NCBI RefSeq assembly: GCF_021462225.1
Contig: NC_061817.1
Coordinates: 7,661,327-7,725,326, forward strand
DNA length: 64,000 nucleotides
DNA from: Girardinichthys multiradiatus
Taxonomy: Eukaryota > Chordata > Actinopteri > Cyprinodontiformes > Goodeidae
Direction of reading: 5' to 3'
Part shown: positions 22,480-34,339 of the stretch, in pieces
Position numbering within the stretch: position 1 is the stretch's first letter
Layout of the letters: each line of letters starts with the position of its first letter
Notes under the pieces: model-generated
Databases searched by the model: none
What the model was told of the DNA's origin: nothing
What the model saw: only the letters and a program-made list of their open reading frames with translations
Translations under genes and position numbers: made by a program

Positions 22480-24300
22480 TGCCAGGTTTGTAAAAAAAAC
22501 AAACTCAACGGCACCAACAAACCATTCTGTCAACATGGTGGTGGAGGGGTAATGATTTAGGTTTGTTTGACATCCAGAAGATAGTCATTAAGTAATTACT
22601 TTGTGCACCAAAGTATTCTAAAGTCAAATGTGAGGCCATTGGTCTTACAGCTGAAGCTTGTCTACAATTTGGTCATTTATACAAGATCATACAGTGATTC
22701 CAAACATACGGAGCCTATTCATACCTCATGAACGTTTTCGCATTTTGTTACACTACGATTAAAATCTTCAACGTGTTTCATGTGCTAGTGCTAGTTCAAT
22801 CTAAATTAGTGCATTATTGTAAACAGAAAATAATACATAGTTTTATTTATCTTTTAAATACAAAACTGAATAGGGTATTTGCATGTAATACATGCAGTTG
22901 TATTCGGGTATTATTACTTTGATACCCACAATCTAGTACCACAAATTGTCTTTAGAAGTCACCTAATTAGTAAATAGAGTCCAACTCTGTGTAATTTAAA
23001 CTTAGTATAAATAAAAATGTTCTGTGAGGGCCTTAGAGAATGTTAGTTAACAAGAAGCATTGTGAAAACAAAGAAACACACGAGAAAAGTTGAGGATAAA
23101 GTTGTGGAGAGGTTTTAAGCAGAGTTATAAAAACAGTATCCCAAGCTTTGAAAACCTCACAAAAATGCTGTTCAATCCATTACCTAAAATTTGAATGATG
23201 CACAACTGCAAACCTAGCAAGAAATGACCTTCCACCTAATCTGATAGACCAGGCAAGAAGAGCATTATTCAGAGAAGCAGCTAAGAGGCCCTTGGTTACT
23301 CTAGAGGAGCAGTAGAGATTCACAGCTAGGTGAGAGAATCTGTCAACAGTTATTGGGCACTACACTAAACCTCCCTTGTGAAAGAATGGTTTTAAAAAGC
23401 TGTCCAATAGAAACGTGGAAGAAAATAGGACATTTTGTGTTTTGCTATACATACAAACTGTGATGTGTGAAAGAAAAAAAACACAACACAACATTTTAAA
23501 CACACTTATTCACACAGTGAAACACAATGGTGGTAGCATCATGATTTGGGGATGCTTTTCTTCAACCCAGATGGCGAAACTGTTTTGGGATGATGGATGG
23601 AGTTACAAGGCAATCCTGGGGAAAAAAAAAAGAAAATTTCAGAGGCTGCAAACAATATGAGTCTCGGGAGGAGGTTCCTATTCTTTACTGGAATAGTTTA
23701 CATCAAAGTCAAAGTCAAGACCTAATTCCAAGTGAGAATCTGTGGCAACACTTTAAAATTGTTGCTCATAGATGCTCTTCAGCCTGCGTAAGTGCAGTGA
23801 AAGGTTGTGCTAAAATGTATTGACTCAAGGGTGCTTAATACAAGCACACCACACTTTTCAGATTTTAAAATTCATAACAATGAATCCTTTTCCTTCCATT
23901 TCACAACTGTTCTTCGCTTTTTATAGGTCTATTGCATAAAATACATTTAAATACATGACAAAATGTAGAATGGGTGTATAAATATATTTGCAAGGCACAG
24001 TACAACAGATTTAGTAAAAATGGAACTCTCAGAGTGTTGCAGTAGCTAAGAGAAACTCCAGATTATAATAAAAATTATCATTTGGGACATTTTGGCAGAT
24101 GCGCATGAATCTGTAACCCCAAATAATAACAAATTGAAACACTGAAGTAAAGAAGAGGTGAAATTTGAAGTTTGAAACAAGCTTCTGAATCACAGCTAAT
24201 AGTCAATATTACATAACGATCCCTCTACATTTTGTCCTAGTGTGTGGTCAATCAGTAATACATTGGGTCGTTCTACATCATAGGTTGTAATTTCCTAAAT
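22480..24300 (+). mobile_element. Older Tc1-like fossil, split by a nested element
   Basis: The two halves of one decayed Tc1-like transposase lie at about 22480-22706 and 24003-24300. The left half has the HGGGG motif region (CATGGTGGTGGAGGGGTAAT) and AAAGTATTCTAAAGTCAAAT, and stops at ACAGTGATTCCAAACA, the DNDPKH-type motif around the second catalytic Asp. The right half resumes with TACAACAGATTTAGTAAAAA and GTTGCAGTAG. The limits of this fossil are not sharp. Confidence 0.6.
22709..24000 (+). mobile_element. Nested Tc1-like fossil of a different family
   Basis: The left end is degraded (GCCTATTCATACCTCATGAA). The right end is ATATTTGCAAGGCACAG followed by TA (24001-24002). Terminal and internal motifs agree with a Tc1 family common in fish (CTAATTAGTAAATAGAGTCC, then CACAACTGCAAACCTAGCAA). 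Transposase traces are HTVKHNGGSIMIWGCFSS (near 23520) and SENLWQHFKIV (near 23735). Many stops and deletions are present. It sits inside the older Tc1 fossil. Confidence 0.7.
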
Positions 24301-24392
24301 TTGAGATCTGTAGAGGATCAGATAACTAGTTTTTTTTTTTTTTTTACCCACAATCATACTTCTCTTTTTCTCTTGAATGGCTCTGCAGTATT

Positions 24393-24397
24393 TGTGT

Positions 24398-24438
<41 letters not shown>

Positions 24439-24450
24439 TGTTTGTGTGTT
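24393..24450. repeat. (TG)n microsatellite
   Basis: A TG run with a few interruptions, located 430 bp from a CA run at 24880-24909 in the same intron. Confidence 0.95.
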
Positions 24451-24877
24451 TATGATGCAATTGTCATGCTTTAATTGACTGACTGGGGCGGTAATTGTTT
24501 TATCACAGGGTTGAAGGCAGTTGAAAACATTTGTGAACGTGTGCATGTCTGCCTAGTTCTATTTACTCCCTCGTTGGTTATATCTGACCTGTGTTGTGAC
24601 ATTTCTCAGGGTTTTATTGGCTCCAAATTGAGTTCATAATACCATAAAATACACCGAAACAAAAGGCCTCTCCCCCCCGGGTACATACTGATTGCAGCTT
24701 ATTATGGGCATTATATGGATGTATGGGTGTGGTTGTGTGGGGATTGTGCTATTGTGTGCAAAGAGAGATGTGAGCAGGATGTTCTCTGCAAATGTCAGTG
24801 TCACACACTTAAGATCTCAGCTCCAAAAACTTGTAAGCAGCAGGTCCTTTTCATTTACACACTGACACTTGAGTACA

Positions 24878-24879
<2 letters not shown>

Positions 24880-24909
<30 letters not shown>
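24880..24909. repeat. (CA)n microsatellite
   Basis: About 15 uninterrupted CA units. Confidence 0.95.
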
Positions 24910-24912
<3 letters not shown>

Positions 24913-25879
24913 GGCACTCAGATGTACACATTCTCACATAAGTGCCTGTGTGCCCAAAAAGCAGAGTCTGGGAGGCTTGACTCTGGGCTGTTTTTAATTA
25001 GAATCCTAAAGTACAGAAGCTGTGGACCTAAGCTTTCTTGTTTGTTTTATTGCAAACTTTAATGAGTTCTGTTCTGAGCTTGTGCACTTGCTGAGTTTAA
25101 AGTCCACCTGTTATGGTCCAATTATCTCATCCTCATTATGCAAAGAAACACATGTTTAGTGTGCACCTATAGATGTAAAAGGGGACTAGCTAACATCAGC
25201 AGCACTTTGAAACAAGCTCAAGGGATGCCTTGTTTGAGTTTTATCTTGTAAGGGCATCTCTACTTCACTCGTCATTCAGTATCAGGGGGGTCTTGTTTTC
25301 AAAAACATGTAAACAACATTTTAAAACGATTTTGTGTATAAGGCTGGATTTATAACTTGGTACGAAATAATTTGTCTCTGAATTGTATACTGCCAAAGAT
25401 GTTTTCATTCTTGTAGATGAGTTAACAAAAGTTAATTATATTAAAGATAATAAAAAGATAATAAATCAATCTACCTCATAACTCTTTCAAGGAACACATA
25501 TCTAAAGAATAAACTTCCTCTTATGCAGGGAGCTACATTTATCACATAAAGTTAATACTCAGGAGATGTAAGTACATTTGTCAGGATTTAAGATTTATTT
25601 ATAATCATTGCAAAAATAATCAACATTTTAATTAGGATGGAACGACTCATAAGAACTAATCTCTGAAGTAATCATGAATATTTTTTATTACCAGTCAATC
25701 AGTGTCTATTGGCTACTGATCAACTGTAAGATGAATAGTATAAATACAGTAGATGAATAAAAATAAATTTAAAACTAACACAAAGTCCTCTAACACTGAC
25801 TGATCAAAACACTGATCGTCAAATCAAATAAAAATTTAATTAGTAGGAAATACTTTCAAATTGATTAAAATCTATACAT
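24910..25879. other. Intron sequence with no recognised feature
   Basis: This is AT-rich non-coding intron. I recognise no element. Confidence 0.4.
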
Positions 25880-27000
25880 TTTCAGGAGCCTATTCAGTTG
25901 AGAAATCCTTTGATCCCAAAAGGAAATTAAATGTTGTTCTAACCCAAACTATTCAAGTTTCTTCAAATAGTAGATAATGATAGCTGTGGGCAGGAGGATT
26001 TCCTGTAGATGACTGAAGACACTCTCTTGTTGTATTACATCAAGAGTATGCTCAGGGTTGTCCAATATGTCTTTCCTTCTATAAATCATCCTTTTTTGTA
26101 AAATCTTCTCCAGGGGTTCCACAGCAGGTCCCAGAACACAGCCAGCCTTTTTTTGATCAGTTTGTTAAATCTCCTTAAGTCACTGACTCTGATGCTGCAA
26201 CCCCAACAGCTAAATGCAGAAGAGGTTGCACTCTCCACAACAGAGTCAGAAGATAAGTTGCATTTTGCTGCAAACACTGAAGGACCTAGCCTTCCTCAAA
26301 AAATAGATTCTGCTAAGTCACTTATTGTATACAGCTTCACTGTTGTGTCACCAGTGAATACTAATGTATTTATGCCCCTCCCTAATCTCAACTTCTTCTC
26401 CCATTATAGAAATATTGGTTGGCATAACTGTGTCTCCTGGAATCCACAACCATCTAATTTAATTTGTTCACATTCAATACGAGATGATTGTTCCCACACT
26501 ATGCCACAAAGCGGTCAACTAGCTGTCTGTTTCAAGTCCCTTATCCATCTTTGATACAACCTACAACTGCTGAGTCATCTGAGGGTTTTTGCACACAACA
26601 GCACTCAGACTTGTACTGGTTTGAGGGTTTACAGGGTAAAAAAAGAGTGGCAAAAGTACATTGCCCTGTGGTGCATCTGTGCTGAAGATCACCTGGCCAG
26701 ACAGAGTTTTAATATCACAGTCAATTTGTCAGGTATTCATTATGAGTTTTTGAGATTGTAAACTGGACTGAAATGAGTTAAATCCACTGGAGAAATCAAA
26801 GAAACATGATCCCTTAAAGTGCTGCATACTTTATCCAGGTGACAGTGGGCTTGTTGAAGCAGGTGTATGATGACATTTTCAAAACAAAGTCTTACAAGAA
26901 TTTTGCACAACGATAGATGAACATTTGGTGCTAACAAGAAGAGTTTTCCAAAACAGTCAAACCTGGGTTGTTTGATCACTCAACCTTAGGGTTCAGATGG
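25880..27000 (-). mobile_element. Rex1/L2-like LINE, degraded 3' half
   Basis: On the minus strand a reverse-transcriptase C-terminal region can be followed through many stops: IIHLLQQAHCHLDKV (near 26850), EGHKYISIHW (near 26370), SRIYFLRKARSFSVC (near 26290), KAGCVLGPAVEPLEKI and LDNPEHTLD (near 26050). The end carries the GATCCCAAAAGGAAATTAAA tail also seen at about 27865. Such blocks (YKYLG, RLYFLRRLRSF) are typical of the region after the polymerase motifs in fish Rex1 and L2-type LINEs. Confidence 0.75.
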
Positions 27001-27819
27001 CACACTTGAGGGTACAGGTGTGAATCTTCCTCTTCTGACCTGCTGTTAGTAATGATGTACTAATATTCAATCTCTTGTCAGGGGTAACCAAGTCAGGTGG
27101 AAGTAAAGGACCACCCAAATGCAGACATTTTAATTTAAAAAAATGCTTCCTTAAAGTATCAGAAATGCTATCTAGGATCTAGAGATTACCAGAAAACATT
27201 ATCAACTGTTTCACTTTAACCATGACAATTATTTCAGGACAATGTCTTGAACCCAGCCATTCTCCTGTATTCTTAATGATATTACTCGCATTGACTCAGT
27301 AAAACACAATATGCACATTCAAGGTTGGACACAATCAATTACCAATATTTAAAGTAATGACTGTAATGAATTAGTTAAACGATTCCTACGTTTCTCAATT
27401 TGTAAAATAAGAAGTAAGACTGAAACTAATTTTGACAAGCACTCAGAAAAGACACTTGAAGCATAAAAACTCTGGGGTCATATAGTCCTCATCTTTTTCA
27501 GGTTCAGGAATTTGCTTTGACTGGACAAGTGAAGTGAACAACAAAGTATTCGAAAGTTTACATTTGAGAAAGGCACAAATTCACCACAGTTTTTAAGCAG
27601 AATATAATACAAGATGACATATTCTTTGTATTTTAGGTTTCAGAAACTACAAGACAAATGTACTCAACAAAATAAATGTTTGAAATCATCTGTGCTGATT
27701 TATGGTAACTTCAGGCAAAACATGACTAGATAGAAGTTTACAATTGCCAAGACACATTATGGCTTTGATTGTTTCTTTATTGTTTCAGGTTCTTTGTAAT
27801 TCAATTTATATTGACAAAG
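27001..27819. other. Intron sequence with no recognised feature
   Basis: Non-coding intron between the two LINE remnants. Part may belong to the first one. Confidence 0.35.
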
Positions 27820-28070
27820 CGATTAATTCAATTCAATTCAAATTCAAAAATACTTTATTAATCCCAAAGGGAAATTAAATGTTGTTGTAGCTCATTATGA
27901 GGGTTTCCTCAAAGAGCTGTTGTAGATGCTGATGGCTGTGGGCAGGAAGGATCTCCTGTAGTGCTCCGTCTTACAGCAGATCTGAAGAAGCCTCTGACTG
28001 AAGACACTCTGTTGTTGTAGGACAGTCTCATGAAGAGGATGCTCAGGGAGTCACTCAATACACAAAAATC
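27820..28070 (-). repeat. 3' end of a Rex1/L2-like LINE, second copy
   Basis: On the minus strand it reads QQQSVFSQRLLQICC, RRSFLPTAISIYNSS and then the non-coding tail with CTTTGGGATTAATAAAGT and a short AATT-rich tandem run. It is homologous to the end of the element at 25880-27000 and in the same orientation. It is 5' truncated, as usual for LINEs. Confidence 0.75.
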
Positions 28071-28358
28071 CAGATTAATCATAAAAGCCTTTGTTAGGCT
28101 TTAAAATCATTGTGCTGCTAAAGTGACTTGTTTGATAAGCAACTCGTCTGCTGTTTTCTGAATTAGATAAAATTTTCACAGTAGGTAATAAACAGGATGA
28201 AAGTGTTAGTCGTAGTAAAGATTTTACAACTTGCCATCATGATGCAAACAGCAGTTTAATAGAGATTGTGGCTGTTTATAGCTTGCAATAGTGAATAACA
28301 AAGAATATGGTTGTGGCTGCTGACAATTACGTTGATGTGTGTCATCTCATTGCTGCAG

Positions 28359-28462
28359 AGTCCTTTCTGCTACTGGATCAGGAGGGAGCTCCATAACATG
28401 AAACCTCGCTGGTGTAAGGAACATGAAAGCTGGACGCTGTATTTGTTCGCCCCAGACAGCCC
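28359..28462 (+). CDS. cacna1h: cacna1h exon: distal II-III linker
   Basis: The exon encodes SPFCYWIRRELHNMKP then RWCKEHESWTLYLFAPDSP. It aligns with the [20 protein letters not shown] block just before domain III in Cav3.2. It leaves in phase 2 at CCC|GTAAGA, and the next exon completes the codon. Confidence 0.95.
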
Positions 28463-28902
28463 GTAAGACCTACTCTTCTATATATGAAATCATCATTAAT
28501 AATGAAAATATAATAAAAAATAAACGCATTTTAGCAGACATTTTACACAGCCACTAAACTAAGAAATATTGCATTCATGAATAGCGCAGTTAGCATAGCA
28601 TTACTAAAACAGCTGTTTCTGTGTTTATTTCCTAGAAAATTAGATCTACATCTTCCAGAAATGACAGAAGCTAAAGTTGAAAATAATAAACACACATCAA
28701 GTTTGCTGTACTCCTTTCTGTCTGAGGTAGCATTTAGTACAGTGCCTTCAGTGATTAGAGAAAATATCAGATGATTAATTTTCTGGCCAACTAATTGCTT
28801 CTCAAGGCCGATCAAGGTGAAAACCGTTTAATTTACTAGCCAATTTCTCTGTGAAGTTTGTGTTATACAAATTTGTGGAATTATATCTGTCCAAATTGTC
28901 AC

Positions 28903-29943
28903 AAAAGGGGACATATAATGCTTTTAAATCCTTCCTTTTCACACTTTATCATTAAGTTGTGGTGTATAGCTGTGTAGCTCCACAGGCGCCTCTTTTACCC
29001 CAGTTCTCAGGTACGTCTGAGAGCAACTCGTTTTGGTGCGGCCTCTTTTAACGCTGTTAAAGGCTCTTCACACCCGCCCCACTCGAGGTCAACGAACGCT
29101 GCACTTTAACCCGTTCGGCTATTATGTAGTTTGATAACAATTAAATAACACTGCTGAAACAAGACAAAAACGACAAAAACAACGCAAAACTGTTTATGTA
29201 TTAATACCATTGACAGTTATGTCCTCAAGGAGCTCAAAGCAGCACACAGCAATAACATAAGCAGAAGGCATGATGATACTGTTACAAACACAATGGAAAG
29301 GACGTTATATCAACACAGTAAATTCATGTCTAAAATAAAGTTAGTTGTCATTTTAGCATTATTTGCAGCTTACGGCTCTACTCTCTCCGACGCTTCCATA
29401 GACAGAGGGAAGTCTTTCAGCAAATCCTTCTTAAAACTGGTGGAGGTTGCTGAAGGCACTTGTCCTTGAAATGGGGGAAATAAGAAATTCCCCAGTGATG
29501 TGCGTAGAGTTTCATGAAAAGTAATATTGAACCAGGTACTTCAAAGAGGTTCTGATGCTGGGGACGGTGTAATGAATTGTGTGTGTTGATACATCCAACA
29601 ACCATACCAAACTTATCCTCTTGTAGCTACGGCATACTTTAACTTGGACTATAATATCACAGTGAAAAATGGATATGGCAGATACATGAAATTTATCAGC
29701 CAGAAGTCCATGACCTTATTGAGTTGTTCTGCAACAAATACTGTGACAAAACAGTTGGAAAAATGTAACAGATGATAGAGTAAACTGAACTGACTGACAA
29801 ATATGACCCAAACAGAATATAAAGATATCTCTGCAACACCTAGAGACTAAAGTCAACTTTTCTGCACTCATACAGACTCCAAGTACTGAACAAAATGTAT
29901 TTAAAGGCTAAAAAAGTGGATTTTGCATGATATGTCCCCTTTT
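28903..29943. mobile_element. Non-autonomous TIR element (MITE-like)
   Basis: The left end AAAAGGGGACATATAATGC is mirrored by the right end GCATGATATGTCCCCTTTT, agreeing at 18 of 19 positions. Length is 1041 bp. No transposase is recognised on either strand. A minus-strand frame of 62 codons at 29417-29605 resembles nothing I know. The superfamily and target duplication are unclear. Confidence 0.7.
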
Positions 29944-30082
29944 ACTTTTTCATTCCACCTTTTCCTCAACTTCTAATCTTTATGTTCCATTTAGGTGGGG
30001 TTTTATATTTTCCTTCTTACAAATGTTTGGTTCATAGCCCAGACCAACAGTAGGTATTTTATATATGACTGTGTCTGTTTAG

Positions 30083-30206
30083 AGTACGTGTGTGGTGCCA
30101 AGCGGTGATCACTCACAAATTGTTCGACCACGTGGTTCTGGTTTTCATCTTCCTCAACTGCATCACTATCGCTTTGGAGAGGCCTGATATACAGCCTCAC
30201 AGCTCG
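30083..30206 (+). CDS. cacna1h: cacna1h exon: domain III S1
   Basis: The exon encodes [18 protein letters not shown] and [18 protein letters not shown], the S1 helix of domain [19 protein letters not shown] and ALERPDI match Cav3.2. It enters in phase 2, and the junction with the previous exon gives the same length as human (APDSPVRVWCQ against SPQNRFRVSCQ). The donor TCG|GTGAGT is phase 0. Confidence 0.96.
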
Positions 30207-30290
30207 GTGAGTCACAAACAAACAGAGCTTACACAATCATTTTTGTCCACACACAGTCCGTATTTCTTTTTTAGACAGTGCATTTCATAC

Positions 30291-30297
<7 letters not shown>

Positions 30298-30321
<24 letters not shown>
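30298..30321. repeat. (TA)n run used as transposon target
   Basis: A 24-base AT run that abuts Tc1-C; the last TA (30320-30321) is the target site. Confidence 0.85.
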
Positions 30322-31421
30322 CAGGGGTTGGACAATTAAACTGAAACACCTGGTTTTAGACCACAATAATTTATTAGTATGGTGTAGGGCCTCCTTTTGT
30401 GGCCAATACGGCGTCAATTCGTCTTGGGAATGACATATACAAGTCCTGCACAGTGGTCAGAGGGATTTTAAGCCATTCTTCTTGCAGGATAGTGGCCAGG
30501 TCACTACGTGATCCTGGTGGAGGAAAACATTTCCTGACTCGCTCCTCCGAAACACCCCAAAGTGGCTCAATAATATTTAGATCTGGTGACTGTGCAGGCC
30601 ATGGGAGATGTTCAACTTCACTTTCATGTTCATCAAACCAATCTTTCACCAGTCTTGCTGTGTGTATTGGTGCATTGTCATCCTGATACACGGCACCGCC
30701 TTCAGGATACAATGTTTGAACCATTGGATGCACATGGTCCTCAAGAATGGTTCGGTAGTCCTTGGCAGTGACCCGCCCATCTAGCACAAGTATTGGGCCA
30801 AGGGAATGCCATGATATGGCAGCCCAAACCATCACTGATCCACTCCCATGCTTCACTCTGGGCATGCAAAAGTCTGAGTGGTACGCTTCTTTGGGGCTTC
30901 TCCACACCGTAACTCTCCCGGATGTGGGGAAAACAGTAAAGGTGGACTCATCAGAGAACAATACATATTTCACGTTGTCCACAGCGTAAGATTTGCGCTC
31001 CTTGCACCATTGAAACCGACGTTTGGCATTGGCATGAGTGACCAAAGGTTTGGCTATAGCAGCCCGGCCGTGTATATTGACCCTGTGGAGCTCCCAACGG
31101 ACAGTTCTGGTGGAAACAGGAGAGTTGAGCACCGAACATGCCTTTCAGACAGCTTCCTCTTGCGTCCACAGTTAATCCTGTTGGATGTGGTTCGTCCTTC
31201 TTGGTGGTATGCTGACATTACCCTGGATACCGTGCAATGTCGTTTGCATTTCAATATTTTGAGCAAAACTGTGCTCTTACCCTGCTAATTGAACCTTCAC
31301 ACTCTGCTCTTACTGGTGCAATGTGCAATCAATGAAGACTGGCTACCAGGCTGGTCCAATTTAGCCATGAAAGCTCCCACACTAAAATGACAGGTGTTTC
31401 AGTTTCATTGTCCAACCCCTG
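30322..31421 (-). mobile_element. Tc1-C: Tc1-like transposon, internally deleted
   Basis: The left end CAGGGGTTGGACAATTAAAC and the right end GTTTCATTGTCCAACCCCTG (complement) are near-perfect inverted repeats flanked by TA (30320-30321 and 31422-31423). Length is 1100 bp. It encodes a DD34E-type transposase on the minus strand, with a shortened N-terminal part. Confidence 0.9.
30374..31266 (-). pseudogene. Tc1-C transposase, N-terminal region deleted and shifted
   Basis: The catalytic half is open from 31132 to 30374 with LFSDESTF, QDDNAPIHTARL and SPDLNIIEPLWG, the three acidic positions of a DDE transposase. The N-terminal half is in another frame (SRVMSAYHQEGRTTSNRI and GRKRKLSERHV, 31266-31150), so a deletion or indel near 31140 separates the two. 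The DNA-binding region looks too short for function. Confidence 0.8.
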
Positions 31422-31443
31422 TATGTATGTATGTATGTATGTA
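31422..31443. repeat. (ATGT)n microsatellite
   Basis: About five TATG units directly at the right edge of Tc1-C. Confidence 0.85.
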
Positions 31444-31445
31444 CA

Positions 31446-33085
31446 GATAAATGCTGAGGGTTGCGTCAGGAAGGGCATTCAGCATAAAACGTTTGCCACA
31501 TCTACCATGTGAGTCAAGAAAGTGATCTCCATGCATCAATCTCCGTTGATGCTGGTGACAAACATGGTACTGGTGGACATTAGGCTGCTGTTGGTTAGCA
31601 AAAAAGAAAAGGAGGAAGATGGCTCCATAGGCAGATAGAGAAGAGGGCAGGCAAGAGTCAAGGACTGAGAGTAGGGATTTGAATGTTGGGACTATGATAG
31701 GAAAAGCTGAAGAGTTGGCTGACATGAGGCAGAGGAGGAAGGTGGACGTTCAAGAGACCAGGTGGAAAGGTAGCAAGGCTAGCAACTTAGGAGTAGATTG
31801 AAAGCTGTTCTACCATGGTGTGGATGGGAAGAGAAATGGTGTAGGAGTTATCTTGAAGGAGATGTTTGCCAAGAATGTTCTGGAGGTGAAAAAGGTGTCA
31901 GATTAGTTGATGAGTCTACATTTAGAAAATTAAAGGTGTAATGTTATATGTTGTTAGTGGCTATGCCCCACAGGCAGGATATGAGTTGTGGGAGAAGTAG
32001 AAATTCTGGAGTGAGTCAGATGAAGTGATGCAAAATATGTCCAAAGGTGAGAGAGTGGTGATTGGTGCAGATCTCAATGGACATGTCGGAGCAGGAAACA
32101 GAGGTGATGAGGAAGTGATGGGCAGGTTTGGTATTCAGAACAGGAATGCAGAAGGACAGGTAGTGGTAGACTTTGCAAAGAGGATGAAATGGCTGTAGTC
32201 AATACTTTCTTTCAGAAAAGGTAGGAACACAGGGTGACTTACAAGAACGGAGGTAGGAGCACACAGGTGGATTACATCTTCTGTAGACAATGCATTCTGA
32301 AGAAACTCAGTGACTGCAAGATAGTGTTGGGAAATAGTGTTGTCAGAGAGCATAAGATGGTGGTGTGTAGAATGACTCTTATGATGAGGAAGATGAAGAG
32401 AACAAAGGAAGAGCAGAGGACATAGTGGTGGAAACTGAAAAAGGAAGAAAGCTGTGTGGCTTTCAGGTAAGAGTTTAGACAGGTTATGAGTGACCAGGAG
32501 GTGCTTCCAGCAGTGTGGTTTCATGCCATAAAGTACTACAGATACAGTATTTGCTTTGAGATTGTTGATACAGAAGTACAGAGAAGGTCAGAGTGAGCTG
32601 CATTATGTTTTTGTAGATCTAGAGAAGCACATGACAGGGTGCCGAGAGATAAACTATGGTATTGCATGACAAGGTCTGGAATAGCAGAGAGTTAAGTCAA
32701 AGTAGTGCAGGACATGTATGAGAGCTGTGAGTCAGTGGTGAGGTGTGCTGTAGGTTTGACAGATGAGTTTAAGGTGGAAATGGAACTGCAACGAGGATTG
32801 GCTCTGACACCCTTCTTGTTTGCTGTGGTGATGGACGGGTTGACAGATTAAGTTAGACAGGAATCTCCATTGACTGAGTACACTGGATGTGAGTACATCG
32901 GTAGAATGATGCTGAGGCTGGAAATGCCAGGCGGGAGGCCTAGAGAAAGACCAAAGACGAGATTTATGGACGAAGTGCAAGGACACAGGAAGGTAATGGG
33001 TGTGAGAAAATAATATGCAGAAGATAGGGCTAGATGGAGACAGTTGACTCACTCTGACAACCCCTGAAAGGGAAAAGCCAAAAAA
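31446..33085 (+). mobile_element. RTE-type LINE remnant, internally deleted
   Basis: The + strand shows an endonuclease domain with stops and frameshifts (VVIGADLNGHVGAGNRGD at about 32057, GGRSTQVDYIFCRQ near 32253, HKMVVCRMTLMMRKMKRTK near 32350) and then jumps to reverse-transcriptase pieces (REAHDRVPRDKLWYCM near 32625, VVQDMYESCESVVRCAVG near 32700, ELQRGLALTPFLFAVVMDGL near 32785) and to the C-terminal region (GRPRERPKTRFMDEVQ near 32935). The ending CCCCTGAAAGGGAAAAGCC is typical of this LINE group in fish. The active-site FADD part is missing. Confidence 0.85.
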
Positions 33086-33323
33086 CCAATTTTTTTTAAA
33101 TCCTTGAATTAAGGTGACATCATAGTTCATACCTTCTAAAACAGTGAAAGTGACTGTCTTTCCAAAATAGTCTTTTCACAGTGTAAGCCTTTTACTTATA
33201 CAGCTGATGGATGTAAATAGAACACCTGCTGCATTTAGAGCAGGATATGTTATTACCATAAACGTCTTGTTTAGGTAATTTGGTCCACTTACATGGGTTA
33301 AATCTTTTTTTTCTCCCATTTAG
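33086..33323. other. Intron sequence with no recognised feature
   Basis: Short intron remainder up to the acceptor CCCATTTAG at 33323. Confidence 0.4.
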
Positions 33324-33392
33324 GAGCGAGTGTTTTTAGGTGTGTCCAACTATATTTTCACTGTAATCTTCCTAGCAGAGATGGCAATTAAG
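33324..33392 (+). CDS. cacna1h: cacna1h exon: domain III S2
   Basis: These 23 codons encode ERVFLGVSNYIFTVIFLAEM and AIK, the S2 helix. The conserved E-x3-K pattern (EMAIK) is present, unlike domain II. It is phase 0 at both ends; the donor is AAG|GTAAAC. Only 105 bp separate it from the next exon. Confidence 0.96.
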
Positions 33393-33497
33393 GTAAACAT
33401 CAGAGGCTTTATTTTTATGTCGGTGAAGTAAAAAAGAAATAGACAGAGGCTGAAATTTTGTGGTAGTAATTGTCTATTCCTTTAATTGTTTTCTCAG

Positions 33498-33682
33498 GTT
33501 GTAGCTCTTGGTTTCTGCTTTGGGAATCAGAGCTATCTTAAGTCCAGTTGGAACATTTTGGATGGAATCTTGGTGTTTGTGTCTCTGGTGGACATCCTGG
33601 TCTCTCTGGCCTATACTGGTACCAACAGGATACTGGGGATTCTCAGAGTCCTTCGTCTTCTACGTACCCTTCGCCCTCTGAG
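33498..33682 (+). CDS. cacna1h: cacna1h exon: domain III S3 and S4 voltage sensor
   Basis: The segment starts [19 protein letters not shown], runs through S3 ([18 protein letters not shown]) and the S4 sensor ([19 protein letters not shown]) with arginines every third residue. It leaves in phase 2 at CTGAG|GTACAT. It matches T-type channels throughout. Confidence 0.97.
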
Positions 33683-34339
33683 GTACATAGTGTATCTATT
33701 TGTGCCTAAGGTGTAAAATACTTTCAACATGCTGTCAAAATGTAAAGTTTCTGAGGAATAAAAAAATGCATAAGTAATTTCATAACTTTGTTTTATATTT
33801 AAAGTCACAATGATCCTGTACAGTTAGACTAAAAATCAATAAAATCTGTTTGGAGAAAATATATAAAAAAACTTTAAATATAAAAAGATTAAAGTAAGCT
33901 GCAATACACTGGATGTATTACTGTGTACCCTGATGAATCAATACTCAGCCGAAGCTCTGTTTAATATCAATTTCAGCATTTCAGTCTTGAGTTCATAACT
34001 TCACTTAATATTAAATAACATTCAACTGTCCTAGAAGGATTTTCCAGATAATTGCTCATTTACATTCTTTAGTCACAGCCTGCAGAGAAGGAGCCTGTCA
34101 GTAGAAGGGTATAAAGAAAATATAGAGCATTTAATATGCACCATGGTACAGGAACAACAGGTACAATAGTGGCATTGGAAAAACAAGACTTCCTGAAAAC
34201 CAAGACAAAAACTGTTCAGTGTGGCTGCCAAGGGGTCAAAAACACTCTCCTGTATCCTCTATAGGTTTGTAGTCAGGTAGTAGACAGATTTCAAGACAGT
34301 AGCCTTTTGTTCTAAAGAAAATATCCAGACCTAGCTATA

